This document shows positions 1 to 6,695 of a stretch of DNA of 11,644 nt, piece by piece. The position numbers and the translations under genes were made by a program. The stretch is from UBA3537 sp045561735 (lineage in GTDB: Bacteria > Bacteroidota > Bacteroidia > Flavobacteriales > Flavobacteriaceae). The stretch is taken from the NCBI GenBank assembly GCA_045561735.1, contig JBJKXC010000011.1, forward strand, positions 1-11,644, written 5' to 3'. Position 1 is the first letter of the stretch. Every line of letters starts with the position of its first letter. The notes beneath the pieces are model-generated. The model had not been told where the DNA came from. It did no database searches and worked only from the letters and a program-made list of their open reading frames with translations.

Positions 1-966
1 CGATAAATCACTACTATCAGTGTTGCCCTCTACAACTGCATATCTGAAAACTAATGCCGCAGAGCCCGTTCCACTTTGATAAGTGGCTGTTGCGCCATTG
101 GATAATGTAATTGTTGGTGTACCTGTAACGTTTACAGTTTCATTCCACGTAACTGTAATATCTATATTATCACCTACTTTGTATGTACCATTCGTTGCAG
201 CTACTGATGACAATGTAGGATTAGAAACATCATATGACCAGGAAAATTGAGTTGCTGCAGAGTTCCCATTACCAGCAGAATCAGTAAATTTATCAGCAGC
301 TACATCAATAGTTGCAGCTCCTTCGGCTGTTGGTGTAAATGTAGCGGTATATGTTGTTCCACTACCAGAGAAGGAACTTAATGTTCCATTTGACACTGTC
401 ATATCACCAACAACAAAATTTGTTGTAGATTCACTTGATGTAAAAGTTAATGACAAATTACCCGTGAAACTTCCCCCGTTAGAAATTTGTGAAGCAGTTA
501 TTGTCATAGTAGGTTTCACACCATCGACGATAAAATTTTTCTCGTCGTCACCAATTCCTGCGAGAGATCCGGTAGCTCCCGGAGATGGTAATGTCAACGT
601 TACTGGCTGATTACCAGGCCCATTTATGGTGCCTCCATTAAGAGTTAGTGCACTTGTAGAAGTGTAATCTAAATCAGAGCTAGTATTACCTTCAACCACA
701 GTATATCTAAAAGTTATAAACGGTGAACCAGATCCACTGATATAATTAATTTTGGTATCAGTGAGTCCAGTCTCAAGTTCTAATTGTGGTGTGCCTGTAA
801 CAGTAACTGGAGCATTAAAGGAAAGTATTACATCAATTTGATCTCCAATTTTTAATGTTGCACTTGCGTCAAAACTAGATACTGATTGAACAGTTGCTTG
901 AGAGTTTGAGAAATTAAAGAATAAGAGAAAAAGAATTGATAACGGGAATGACAATAATTTTTTCAT
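1..966 (-). CDS. Secreted repeat-containing surface/adhesin-like protein, C-terminus beyond window
   Basis: Open reading frame of 322 codons from an ATG at 966 to the left edge with no stop, so the C-terminal part is missing. Residues 1-23 form a signal peptide: two lysines, a Leu/Phe-rich core, then NSQA, so the product is exported. Residues about 25-148 form a beta-rich repeat (KIGDQIDV, VTVTGTP, FRYTVVEGNT, LNGGTI). Residues about 150-247 resemble a bacterial Ig-like domain of the Big_12 type (FTSSES, SNGTLSSFSGSGTTYTATF, TDSAGNGN). From residue 252 the first repeat type returns (KVGDNIDI, VNVTGTP, FRYAVVEGNT). The module order A-Ig-A' and the Thr/Ser/Gly/Asn-rich composition are typical of large surface or adhesin proteins in Flavobacteria, often exported by the type IX system. 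The C-terminal sorting domain that would prove this is not visible. Specific ligand unknown. Confidence 0.85.
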   Translation of the reverse strand, partial: MKKLLSFPLSILFLLFFNFSNSQATVQSVSSFDASATLKIGDQIDVILSFNAPVTVTGTPQLELETGLTDTKINYISGSGSPFITFRYTVVEGNTSSDLDYTSTSALTLNGGTINGPGNQPVTLTLPSPGATGSLAGIGDDEKNFIVDGVKPTMTITASQISNGGSFTGNLSLTFTSSESTTNFVVGDMTVSNGTLSSFSGSGTTYTATFTPTAEGAATIDVAADKFTDSAGNGNSAATQFSWSYDVSNPTLSSVAATNGTYKVGDNIDITVTWNETVNVTGTPTITLSNGATATYQSGTGSAALVFRYAVVEGNTDSSDLS

Positions 967-1476
967 GCCTTTTGTATGGTTAACTTGTTAGTCAAATTTT
1001 TGGGAGTACACAAAAACGCACAAAAAATGCTCTTTGCATATTCCTAACAAAATTACTAACAATGTTTATATAAACCAAGTAATTTCAACTAAAAAAAAAG
1101 AAATTATAAGAAGAAAATAGCACAAAAATCTTACAAAAATTTTTGGCGCAAAAAAAAACCAAATTAGACTCCAATAAAAAATATAATATTTTTTTAAAAA
1201 TTGTTAATATTTCTCATAAATAACTCATTACCAGAGACTTGTAAAATAAATATTTGTTGAAAAAAAAATATACGGGTTTTAGCAAAAATGAAAGACCAAA
1301 ATAAGTATAATAAAAAACAATAAATATGAAAATAACTATAATTTTATCTTATCGTATTTGGCTGCCAATGAGTTGATTTAAGAACTTAAATTATTAGGCC
1401 TTTATGCATTGCTTGTCGTTTGGAGAAAGCTAGCTTAAAGTGGCTTAAAATGGGTTTTTAAGAAAAATTGCGAAAA
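967..1476. other. AT-rich intergenic spacer, no gene seen
   Basis: These 510 bases hold no open frame worth calling; the longest ATG-started frames I followed are about 11-16 codons with no family resemblance. The sequence is strongly AT-rich with many A and T tracts. Besides the promoter at 1048-1078, the right end carries small symmetries: ATTTAAG-AA-CTTAAAT at 1376-1391, the perfect palindrome AAGCTAGCTT at 1427-1436, and a weak hairpin (arms 1444-1450 and 1456-1462, loop TGGGT) 14 bases past the stop of the TPR gene. The hairpin lacks a U-tract on the minus strand, so it is at best a weak 3' end or processing signal. Confidence 0.6.
1048..1078 (-). promoter_or_regulatory. Predicted Bacteroidetes-type promoter for the surface protein gene
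   Basis: On the minus strand a TTG (1078-1076) is followed after 20 bases by TAATTTTG (1055-1048). This is a full match to the TAnnTTTG -7 element, and the spacing lies within the 17-23 bases described for Flavobacterium. Transcription would begin near 1041, giving a leader of about 75 bases before the ATG at 966. The match is by eye; no transcription data. Confidence 0.55.
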
Positions 1477-1929
1477 TTAATTACAGAGCATAGAAATTAA
1501 AGACTCCGCATCAAGCGAACCCAAGCTTGAAGCTTTCTTAGCGTCTAAACAAGCCTGGCTTTTATTTCCAATTGTTGCATTCAGAAAACTTCTCTTAAAA
1601 TATACATCTGAATTATTTGAATCAAATTTTAGAATTTCAGACAAATCCTTTACAGCCCCATTTGTATCATTAATCTCAGCTTTAGCCAATGCACGATTGT
1701 AAAGAGCATTAATATTTTTTTCATCATTTTCAACAACAACGTCAAAATCAGAAATTGCTCCAGTAAAATCAGCTTCATCTGCTTTAAGTAGTCCACGATT
1801 ATAATAGTTTGACATATCTGTAGGATTATACTTAATTAATTTATCATAATCTGATATTGTTTTATTTTGTGTTTGAGATGAACATATTGAAGATATTAAA
1901 AACAATAATGGTAAAAAGTGTCTTTTCAT
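1477..1929 (-). CDS. Small secreted TPR-repeat protein
   Basis: 150 residues, starting with a signal peptide (MKRHF, a hydrophobic stretch from residue 6 to about 16, then CSSQTQ), so it is likely periplasmic or envelope-associated. The cysteine at 16 is preceded by SSI, which is a poor lipobox, so a lipoprotein is possible but not favoured. Three tetratricopeptide repeats follow at about 38-71, 72-105 and 106-139 (NYYNRGLLKA, ALYNRALAKA, DVYFKRSFLNA). The mature part has only two cysteines, C126 and C149 at the C-terminus, which could form a disulfide that caps the last helix. TPR proteins bind other proteins; no partner can be named. It stands alone between the tRNA terminator and the long spacer, so it is probably transcribed by itself. 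Confidence 0.8.
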   Translation of the reverse strand: MKRHFLPLLFLISSICSSQTQNKTISDYDKLIKYNPTDMSNYYNRGLLKADEADFTGAISDFDVVVENDEKNINALYNRALAKAEINDTNGAVKDLSEILKFDSNNSDVYFKRSFLNATIGNKSQACLDAKKASSLGSLDAESLISMLCN

Positions 1930-1950
1930 TGGATTTGTTCAATTAGATTA

Positions 1951-1977
1951 TAAATATAATAAACACAATTAAGCAAA
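1951..1977 (-). promoter_or_regulatory. Weak candidate promoter of the TPR gene
   Basis: The minus strand has TTTG (1977-1974) and, 15 bases later, TATATTTA (1958-1951), which matches TAnnTTTG except for the last base. The TTTG is formed by the end of the tRNA terminator's T-tract. Because that strong terminator lies directly upstream, the TPR gene needs its own promoter in this gap. The spacing is short and the -7 imperfect, so this is only the best candidate. Confidence 0.3.
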
Positions 1978-2007
1978 AAAAACCCACAATTAAAATTGTG
2001 GGTTTTT
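1975..2007 (-). terminator. Intrinsic terminator of the tRNA unit
   Basis: Perfect inverted repeat with 14-base arms (1978-1991 and 1994-2007) containing the core CCCACAATT / AATTGTGGG. Read on the minus strand it is followed by a run of eight T (1982-1975), the classic rho-independent form. It starts two bases past the 3' end of tRNA-Leu. On the plus strand the arm ends in five T, so some activity in the other direction is possible. Confidence 0.9.
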
Positions 2008-2008
2008 G

Positions 2009-2092
2009 TACTGAAGACGGGACTTGAACCCGTACGGCCTAATGGCCATTGGATTTTAAGTCCAACGTGTCTACCAATTCCACCACTTCAGC
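2009..2092 (-). tRNA. tRNA-Leu (anticodon UAA)
   Basis: 84-base class II tRNA. Seen directly: acceptor GCTGAAG paired with CTTCAGT, D arm GTGGAATTGGTAGACAC, anticodon stem TTGGA/TCCAA around loop CTTAAAA with anticodon TAA, long variable arm GGCC-ATTA-GGCC, T arm ACGGG-TTCAAGT-CCCGT and discriminator A. It reads UUA, a codon used often in the surrounding AT-rich genes. No CCA is encoded; the next bases are CAA, so the 3' end must be added by the CCA enzyme. The first acceptor pair is G1-U72, a wobble where G-C is usual. It is transcribed after tRNA-Gly, with 19 bases between them. Confidence 0.96.
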
Positions 2093-2111
2093 ATAAGACT
2101 TAAAAAAATTG

Positions 2112-2183
2112 AGCGAAAGACGGGATTTGAACCCGCGACCCCCACCTTGGCAAGGTGATGCTCTACCCCTGAGCTACTTTCGC
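2112..2183 (-). tRNA. tRNA-Gly (anticodon GCC)
   Basis: 72-base tRNA with acceptor GCGAAAG paired with CTTTCGC, D arm GCTCAGGGGTAGAGC, anticodon stem CACC/GGTG around loop TTGCCAA with anticodon GCC, T arm GCGGG-TTCAAAT-CCCGT and discriminator U, which is usual for bacterial tRNA-Gly. No CCA is encoded. It reads GGC and GGU. It is the first of the two tRNAs in the unit and lies about 30 bases past the predicted transcription start. Confidence 0.97.
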
Positions 2184-2221
2184 GATTTATAAAAACGTTT
2201 CTTTGATTATCAAAGGGGTAG

Positions 2222-2251
2222 CAAATTTAACACATTTCTGAGAATACCAAA
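2222..2251 (-). promoter_or_regulatory. Strong Bacteroidetes-type promoter of the tRNA unit
   Basis: On the minus strand TTTG (2251-2248) and TAAATTTG (2229-2222) are separated by 18 bases, full matches to the -33 and -7 consensus elements. Transcription would start near 2215 and produce a short leader containing a small hairpin (CTTTGA-TTA-TCAAAG, 2201-2215), which RNase P would remove from tRNA-Gly. The promoter lies between the mutS stop and the tRNAs. Confidence 0.75.
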
Positions 2252-2271
2252 GTTTTTTTTTGTTTTTGTCC

Positions 2272-4875
2272 TTATTTCTTCTTCGACAGTTTGCGCTTAA
2301 TTTCATTCAGCTTCATTAGTGCTTCAACAGGTGTTAGCCGGTCAATATCAGTGCTTAAAATATCGGCCTTGAGTTCCTCTAACAAGGGGTCGTCTAAATT
2401 AAAAAAACTCAACTGCATTTCTGAATTTAATTCTTTTACCTTATCCGTAAGCGCATCACTAGAATGGGATTTTTCAAGTTGTTTTAATATTTTATTAGAA
2501 CGCTGTAACACAGGCTTTGGCATGCCTGCCATCTTAGCAACATGAATACCAAAACTGTGCTGACTACCGCCTGCCACTAAAGTTCTCAAAAATAAGACCT
2601 TGTTTTTGAGCTCTTTTACCGCAACATTGTAATTTTTAATGCGTGAAAAGGTTTCTGTCATTTCATTGAGTTCGTGGTAATGGGTTGCAAAAAGTGTCTT
2701 GGCCTTTGAAGGGTGTTCGTGTAAATACTCACTAATAGCCCAAGCAATGGAGATACCATCATAGGTGCTTGTTCCGCGCCCAATCTCATCCAAAAGCACC
2801 AAACTGCGCTCAGAAATATTGTTTAAAATAGAAGCAGTCTCATTCATTTCAACCATAAAAGTCGATTCCCCCATCGATATGTTATCACTGGCGCCGACGC
2901 GTGTAAATAGTTTGTCAACTACGCCAATCCTTGCTTTAGCGGCTGGAACAAAACTACCAATTTGAGCTAAAAGTACGATCAAAGCCGTTTGCCTTAAAAT
3001 GGCCGATTTGCCTGACATATTAGGCCCAGTAATCATAATGATTTGTTGGGTCTCGCGATCTAAAAAGAGGTCATTAGGGACATAGGTTTCACCCAAAGGT
3101 AATTGCTTTTCAATAACCGGATGCCTGCCTTGCTGAACATCCAAATTAAAAGATAAATCTACCTCTGGACAGTTGTAATTATTTTGCTTGGCCAAATGCG
3201 CAAAGGCACTGAGGCAGTCCAATTCAGCCATCAGTTGTGCATTTTGTTGAACGTCTTTTATGTGCGTATGCATCCAGGATATCAGTTCTGAAAAAAGCCG
3301 TTGTTCAATGGCTAAAATCTGGTCTTCGGCACCTAATATTTTTTGTTCATATTCCTTAAGCTCTTCCGTTATATAACGCTCCGCATTGACCAATGTTTGT
3401 TTGCGAATCCAATGCGCTGGAACCTTTTCTTTGTGGGTATTTCGAACTTCAATATAATACCCAAACACATTATTGGAAGCAATTTTTAAAGATGGAATAC
3501 CCGTAGTTTCACTTTCTCGAGCCAACATACCATCCAAATAATCTTTACCCGAAAACGCAATTGCACGTAAGGCCGCCAATTCTTCATTGGCGGATGAAGA
3601 AATAGTGTGGCCTTTTAAAATATTAACGGGTGCTTCTTCATTGAGGGTTGCTTTGATCTTTAAGCGTAAGGCTTCACAATCATGAATTTGTTTTCCAAGA
3701 GAATTCAAATGTAGATGGCCGGAGTCAAGGGCCAATACTTTTATGGGGAGAATTTGCTCAAGAGAATTCTTTAATTGCACCACCTCTCTCGGGCTGACTT
3801 TGGCAGTGGCAACCTTTGAAATAAGGCGTTCCAAATCGCCAACACCTTTTAGAGAAGATTGTATTTCCATTAAGGCCGTTTCATTCTCATAAAAATATTG
3901 CACCACGTCATGGCGTGCTTTAATAGCTTCTACCGATTTTAAAGGCAATGCTAACCAACGCTTTAGAAGTCTTCCTCCCATTGGCGATAAGGTTTTATCA
4001 ATGACTTGAATCAGTGTAACCGCATTGGAGTTATTGGAATGGTACAGTTCCAAATTTCGAATGGTGAATTTATCCATCCAAACAAAATCGGCCTCCAAAA
4101 GCCGTTCAATGGAAGTGATGTGCTGGAGCTTGTGGTGTTGGGTCTCACCCAAATAATGCAGTATGGCCCCAGATGCTACCAGGCCATTTGGAAGGCCGTC
4201 AACTCCGAATCCTTTCAAAGATTTGGTTTTAAAATGTTGGCAGAGGGATTCATTTGTGTAATCCTGTTGAAAGACCCAATCCTCTAAATAAAATGTATTA
4301 AAGTTGTCGCCAAAAGTTGTGTGAAATTGTTGGCGTTTTTGTTTTTCAATCAAAACCTCACTAGGTCTGAAATTTTGAAGAAGTTTGGACACATAAGCCG
4401 TACTGCCTTGAGCAGTTAAAAACTCCCCCGTGGAAACATCTAAAAAAGACACCCCAGTATGGACTCCAAAATAAACCGCTGCAAGGAAGTTATTGGTCTT
4501 AGAGTTTAAAACCTCATCGTTAAGAGAAACCCCTGGTGTGATGAGTTCAGTCACGCCACGCTTTACAATTTTTTTAGTTTTTTTTGGATCCTCCAATTGA
4601 TCGCAAATGGCCACCCTTGCACCCGCTTTAACCAGTTTCGGTAAATAAGTGTTTAGAGAATGATGTGGGAAACCTGCAAGTTCTGTTTCACTTTGGCTAC
4701 CAGCCCCTCTCTTAGTTAAAATGATGTCTAAAATTTTAGCCGCTTTTATGGCATCGCTGCCAAAAGTTTCATAAAAATCGCCTACTCGAAATAGCAACAA
4801 AGCGTCTGGGTACTTTGCCTTTATGGCATTGTACTGTTTCATCAGTGGCGTTTCCTTTTTTACTTTTTTGGTCAA
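2272..4875 (-). CDS. mutS: DNA mismatch repair protein MutS
   Basis: 867 residues, full length for MutS. It recognises mismatches and small loops in newly copied DNA and starts repair with MutL. The mismatch-reading Phe-x-Glu motif is intact (FYE, residues 34-36). The core and clamp domains cover about 240-560. The ATPase has Walker A TGPNMSGKS (616-624), the STFMVEM segment (671-677), Walker B LLDEIGRGTST with D696 and E697, and FATHYHEL (729-736). Near the C-terminus QLSFF (821-825) fits a beta-clamp binding pentapeptide, as in E. coli MutS, and residues 846-865 match the C-terminal helical dimer/tetramer region. The ATG gives the family N-terminus (TPLMKQY at 9-15). mutL is not adjacent. 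Its start lies 99 bases from the divergent trmH-like gene. All key residues are present, so it should be active. Confidence 0.98.
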   Translation of the reverse strand: MTKKVKKETPLMKQYNAIKAKYPDALLLFRVGDFYETFGSDAIKAAKILDIILTKRGAGSQSETELAGFPHHSLNTYLPKLVKAGARVAICDQLEDPKKTKKIVKRGVTELITPGVSLNDEVLNSKTNNFLAAVYFGVHTGVSFLDVSTGEFLTAQGSTAYVSKLLQNFRPSEVLIEKQKRQQFHTTFGDNFNTFYLEDWVFQQDYTNESLCQHFKTKSLKGFGVDGLPNGLVASGAILHYLGETQHHKLQHITSIERLLEADFVWMDKFTIRNLELYHSNNSNAVTLIQVIDKTLSPMGGRLLKRWLALPLKSVEAIKARHDVVQYFYENETALMEIQSSLKGVGDLERLISKVATAKVSPREVVQLKNSLEQILPIKVLALDSGHLHLNSLGKQIHDCEALRLKIKATLNEEAPVNILKGHTISSSANEELAALRAIAFSGKDYLDGMLARESETTGIPSLKIASNNVFGYYIEVRNTHKEKVPAHWIRKQTLVNAERYITEELKEYEQKILGAEDQILAIEQRLFSELISWMHTHIKDVQQNAQLMAELDCLSAFAHLAKQNNYNCPEVDLSFNLDVQQGRHPVIEKQLPLGETYVPNDLFLDRETQQIIMITGPNMSGKSAILRQTALIVLLAQIGSFVPAAKARIGVVDKLFTRVGASDNISMGESTFMVEMNETASILNNISERSLVLLDEIGRGTSTYDGISIAWAISEYLHEHPSKAKTLFATHYHELNEMTETFSRIKNYNVAVKELKNKVLFLRTLVAGGSQHSFGIHVAKMAGMPKPVLQRSNKILKQLEKSHSSDALTDKVKELNSEMQLSFFNLDDPLLEELKADILSTDIDRLTPVEALMKLNEIKRKLSKKK

Positions 4876-4974
4876 TGAATCTTTGTTTTAAAAGCGTATT
4901 TTTGTAAGCGTACAAAGATGCTAATGTAACCAATTTTAGGGTTTTTTAAAACCTATTAACTGAGAATTAAAACT

Positions 4975-5508
4975 GTGCGAAAAATTAAAAACAGTGAATT
5001 GAATCGACTGAGCGTAGAAGGATTTAAAGCGGCCAAAAAATCGCCGCTGATTGTCGTCTTAGACAATGTCCGAAGTCTCAACAATGTTGGCAGCATATTT
5101 AGAAGTGCCGATGCCTTTCGAATCCAACATATTTACCTCTGCGGGATTACAGCAACGCCACCCCATAAAGACATTCAAAAAACCGCCTTGGGCAGCACAG
5201 AAGCTGTGGATTGGTCCTATGCAAAAGATACTCTGGCAGTGGTGGAAAAATTACAGTCAGTTAATGTCAAAGTCATGGCCATTGAACAAGCTGAAAATGC
5301 CACCGTGCTTCAAGATTTTTACCCGAATAATCAATCAATTTATGCACTGGTGTTCGGGCATGAGGTAAAAGGGGTAAATCAAGAGGTTGTAAACCAATGT
5401 GATGGTGTTATAGAAATTCCTCAATTTGGCACCAAGCATTCTCTAAATATTGCCGTGAGTGGAGGTGTGGTGTTGTGGGATTTGTTTTCTAAAATGAATC
5501 AATCTTGA
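4975..5508 (+). CDS. TrmH/SpoU-family RNA 2'-O-methyltransferase
   Basis: 177 residues, a bare SPOUT (knotted) catalytic domain with hardly any N-terminal extension. The family uses S-adenosylmethionine to methylate a ribose 2'-OH in tRNA or rRNA. Motif 1 is NVRSLNNVGSIFRSADAF (31-48) with catalytic Arg43, motif 2 is FGHEVKGV with Glu130, and motif 3 lies at 146-168 with GTKHSLN and Ser156/Asn158 in the SAM-binding knot. The start is GTG: an in-frame TAA at 4957-4959 leaves no upstream ATG, and the N-terminus MRKIKNSELNRLS fits close relatives. It diverges from mutS and converges with folK-dNK, overlapping that gene's end by 10 bases. Which RNA and position it modifies cannot be read from the sequence, so I give no trm/rlm symbol. 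Confidence 0.93.
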   Translation: MRKIKNSELNRLSVEGFKAAKKSPLIVVLDNVRSLNNVGSIFRSADAFRIQHIYLCGITATPPHKDIQKTALGSTEAVDWSYAKDTLAVVEKLQSVNVKVMAIEQAENATVLQDFYPNNQSIYALVFGHEVKGVNQEVVNQCDGVIEIPQFGTKHSLNIAVSGGVVLWDLFSKMNQS

Positions 5509-6626
5509 ATCTGCGATAAGATCCATAAATAGTCATGGCGATTTTCAACAAAATCCCTTTGACTGATGTCAATGATTTTAACTTTTGCTGGAGGGGTGTT
5601 TTTTATAAAATCTAGATAGCCTAAGTGTAATTTATTTAAATATTCTGAACTCAAATCTCGTTCATAAACACGGCCCCTTTTTTTTATGTTTTCTTTTAAA
5701 TTTTCAACATCTTGATACAAGTAAACATATAAATCTGGCCGCTTGATATCTTTATAGACTAAATAGAACAATTTACGGTACAATAAAAACTCTTCTTTGG
5801 AGAGAGTCACTTTTGAAAAAATCAAAGATTTAAATACCTCATAATCTGAAATGACAAAATCTTTAAATAAATCCAGTTGTGCTAAATCTTCGGAAATTTG
5901 CTGAAAACGATCGGCTAAAAAAGACATTTCTAAAGGAAAAGCAAAGCGTTCAGCATCTTCATAAAATTTTGGCAGAAAAGGATTGTCTGCAAAACGTTCA
6001 AAAATTGTTTTTGCATTGAAATCATGGGCCATCATTTTCGTCAGACTTGTCTTTCCAGCGCCAATATTCCCTTCAATAGCAATAAAATTGTAAGCTGAAA
6101 AATCAAAGGTCTTTAAGGGGTTGGTAAGCGTTTTTTTTAGCTTTGAAATAGGGCTATTATCAAGACAGGTTCCCAATAGCTGCGCTATTGTTTTTTGAGA
6201 TACAGGATGTGTAAATTCTGCGTTGATCTCAGCTAGGGGTTGCAAAACAAAAAGACGTTGCTCCAAGCGAGGGTGTGGCACGCTTAGCAATGCTGTTTCA
6301 ATATTTTGATCTCTAAAAAATAATATATCAAGGTCAAGGGTCCGAGCGCGGTACTGCCCGTCTTCGTAACGTTTACGACCATATTTTTCTTCTATTTGCA
6401 AGAGCTTGGATAACATGAGTTCTGCCGACAAATTGCTGCGAATCTCAAGACATGCATTGAGAAATGCATCACCTTCAAACCCCATGGCCGGCGTTTCATA
6501 GCAACTAGAGAGAGCCACCACACTACCGACTTCATAATGAATGGCATCAACCGCCGATTGAAGATAATAAAGTCGATCACCAGTATTGCTGCCTAATCCT
6601 ATATAAATTGGTTTTTGTTCATGCAT
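5499..6626 (-). CDS. folK: Bifunctional HPPK (FolK) / deoxynucleoside kinase fusion
   Basis: 375 residues with two enzymes in one chain. Residues 7-152 are 6-hydroxymethyl-7,8-dihydropterin pyrophosphokinase, a folate pathway enzyme: IYIGLGSNTGDR (7-18) and the signature RARTLDLDILFF (93-104), whose D98 and D100 bind magnesium. After a linker, residues 178-375 form a deoxynucleoside kinase of the dAK/dGK/dCK type. It has P-loop GNIGAGKTS (186-194), FER (209-211), ADRFQQ (238-243) and an arginine-rich lid KKRGRVYER (315-323). This half phosphorylates deoxynucleosides for dNTP salvage; base preference is unclear. The DRS motif usual in this family is replaced by SDY (260-262). The frame is continuous through the linker, so this is a true fusion, known from Flavobacteria. 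Its ATG lies 69 bases from divergent yhhQ. It overlaps the trmH-like gene tail to tail. Confidence 0.93.
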   Translation of the reverse strand: MHEQKPIYIGLGSNTGDRLYYLQSAVDAIHYEVGSVVALSSCYETPAMGFEGDAFLNACLEIRSNLSAELMLSKLLQIEEKYGRKRYEDGQYRARTLDLDILFFRDQNIETALLSVPHPRLEQRLFVLQPLAEINAEFTHPVSQKTIAQLLGTCLDNSPISKLKKTLTNPLKTFDFSAYNFIAIEGNIGAGKTSLTKMMAHDFNAKTIFERFADNPFLPKFYEDAERFAFPLEMSFLADRFQQISEDLAQLDLFKDFVISDYEVFKSLIFSKVTLSKEEFLLYRKLFYLVYKDIKRPDLYVYLYQDVENLKENIKKRGRVYERDLSSEYLNKLHLGYLDFIKNTPPAKVKIIDISQRDFVENRHDYLWILSQIQD

Positions 6627-6695
6627 AGTAAGGCAGCAATTTAAGTAAAAGAAAAATTAATAGTATATCTTTACTAAAGAATTTATTGACAGCCA

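Noticed and set aside
1289..1372. Tiny frames (11-16 codons) in the AT-rich spacer
   Set aside because: Too short, no similarity to known peptides, and no promoter or conserved start context.
2291..2545. Open frame on the plus strand inside mutS (also 2765-2965 and 4006-4287)
   Set aside because: These lie antisense to a fully conserved mutS and show no protein-family resemblance, signal or conserved motif; they are by-products of its codon use.
4897..4904. TATTTTTG as the -7 element of a promoter for the trmH-like gene
   Set aside because: The motif itself matches, but no TTG/TTTG lies 17-23 bases upstream (nearest are 11 and 26), so I do not call a promoter.
6686..6691. TTGACA resembling an E. 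coli -35 box
   Set aside because: It lies only a few bases before the yhhQ start codon, and Bacteroidetes do not use that element.
6627..6695. preQ1 riboswitch upstream of the YhhQ-type transporter
   Set aside because: The 69-base leader is A/T-rich and lacks the C-rich loop and A-rich tail pattern of preQ1 aptamers.
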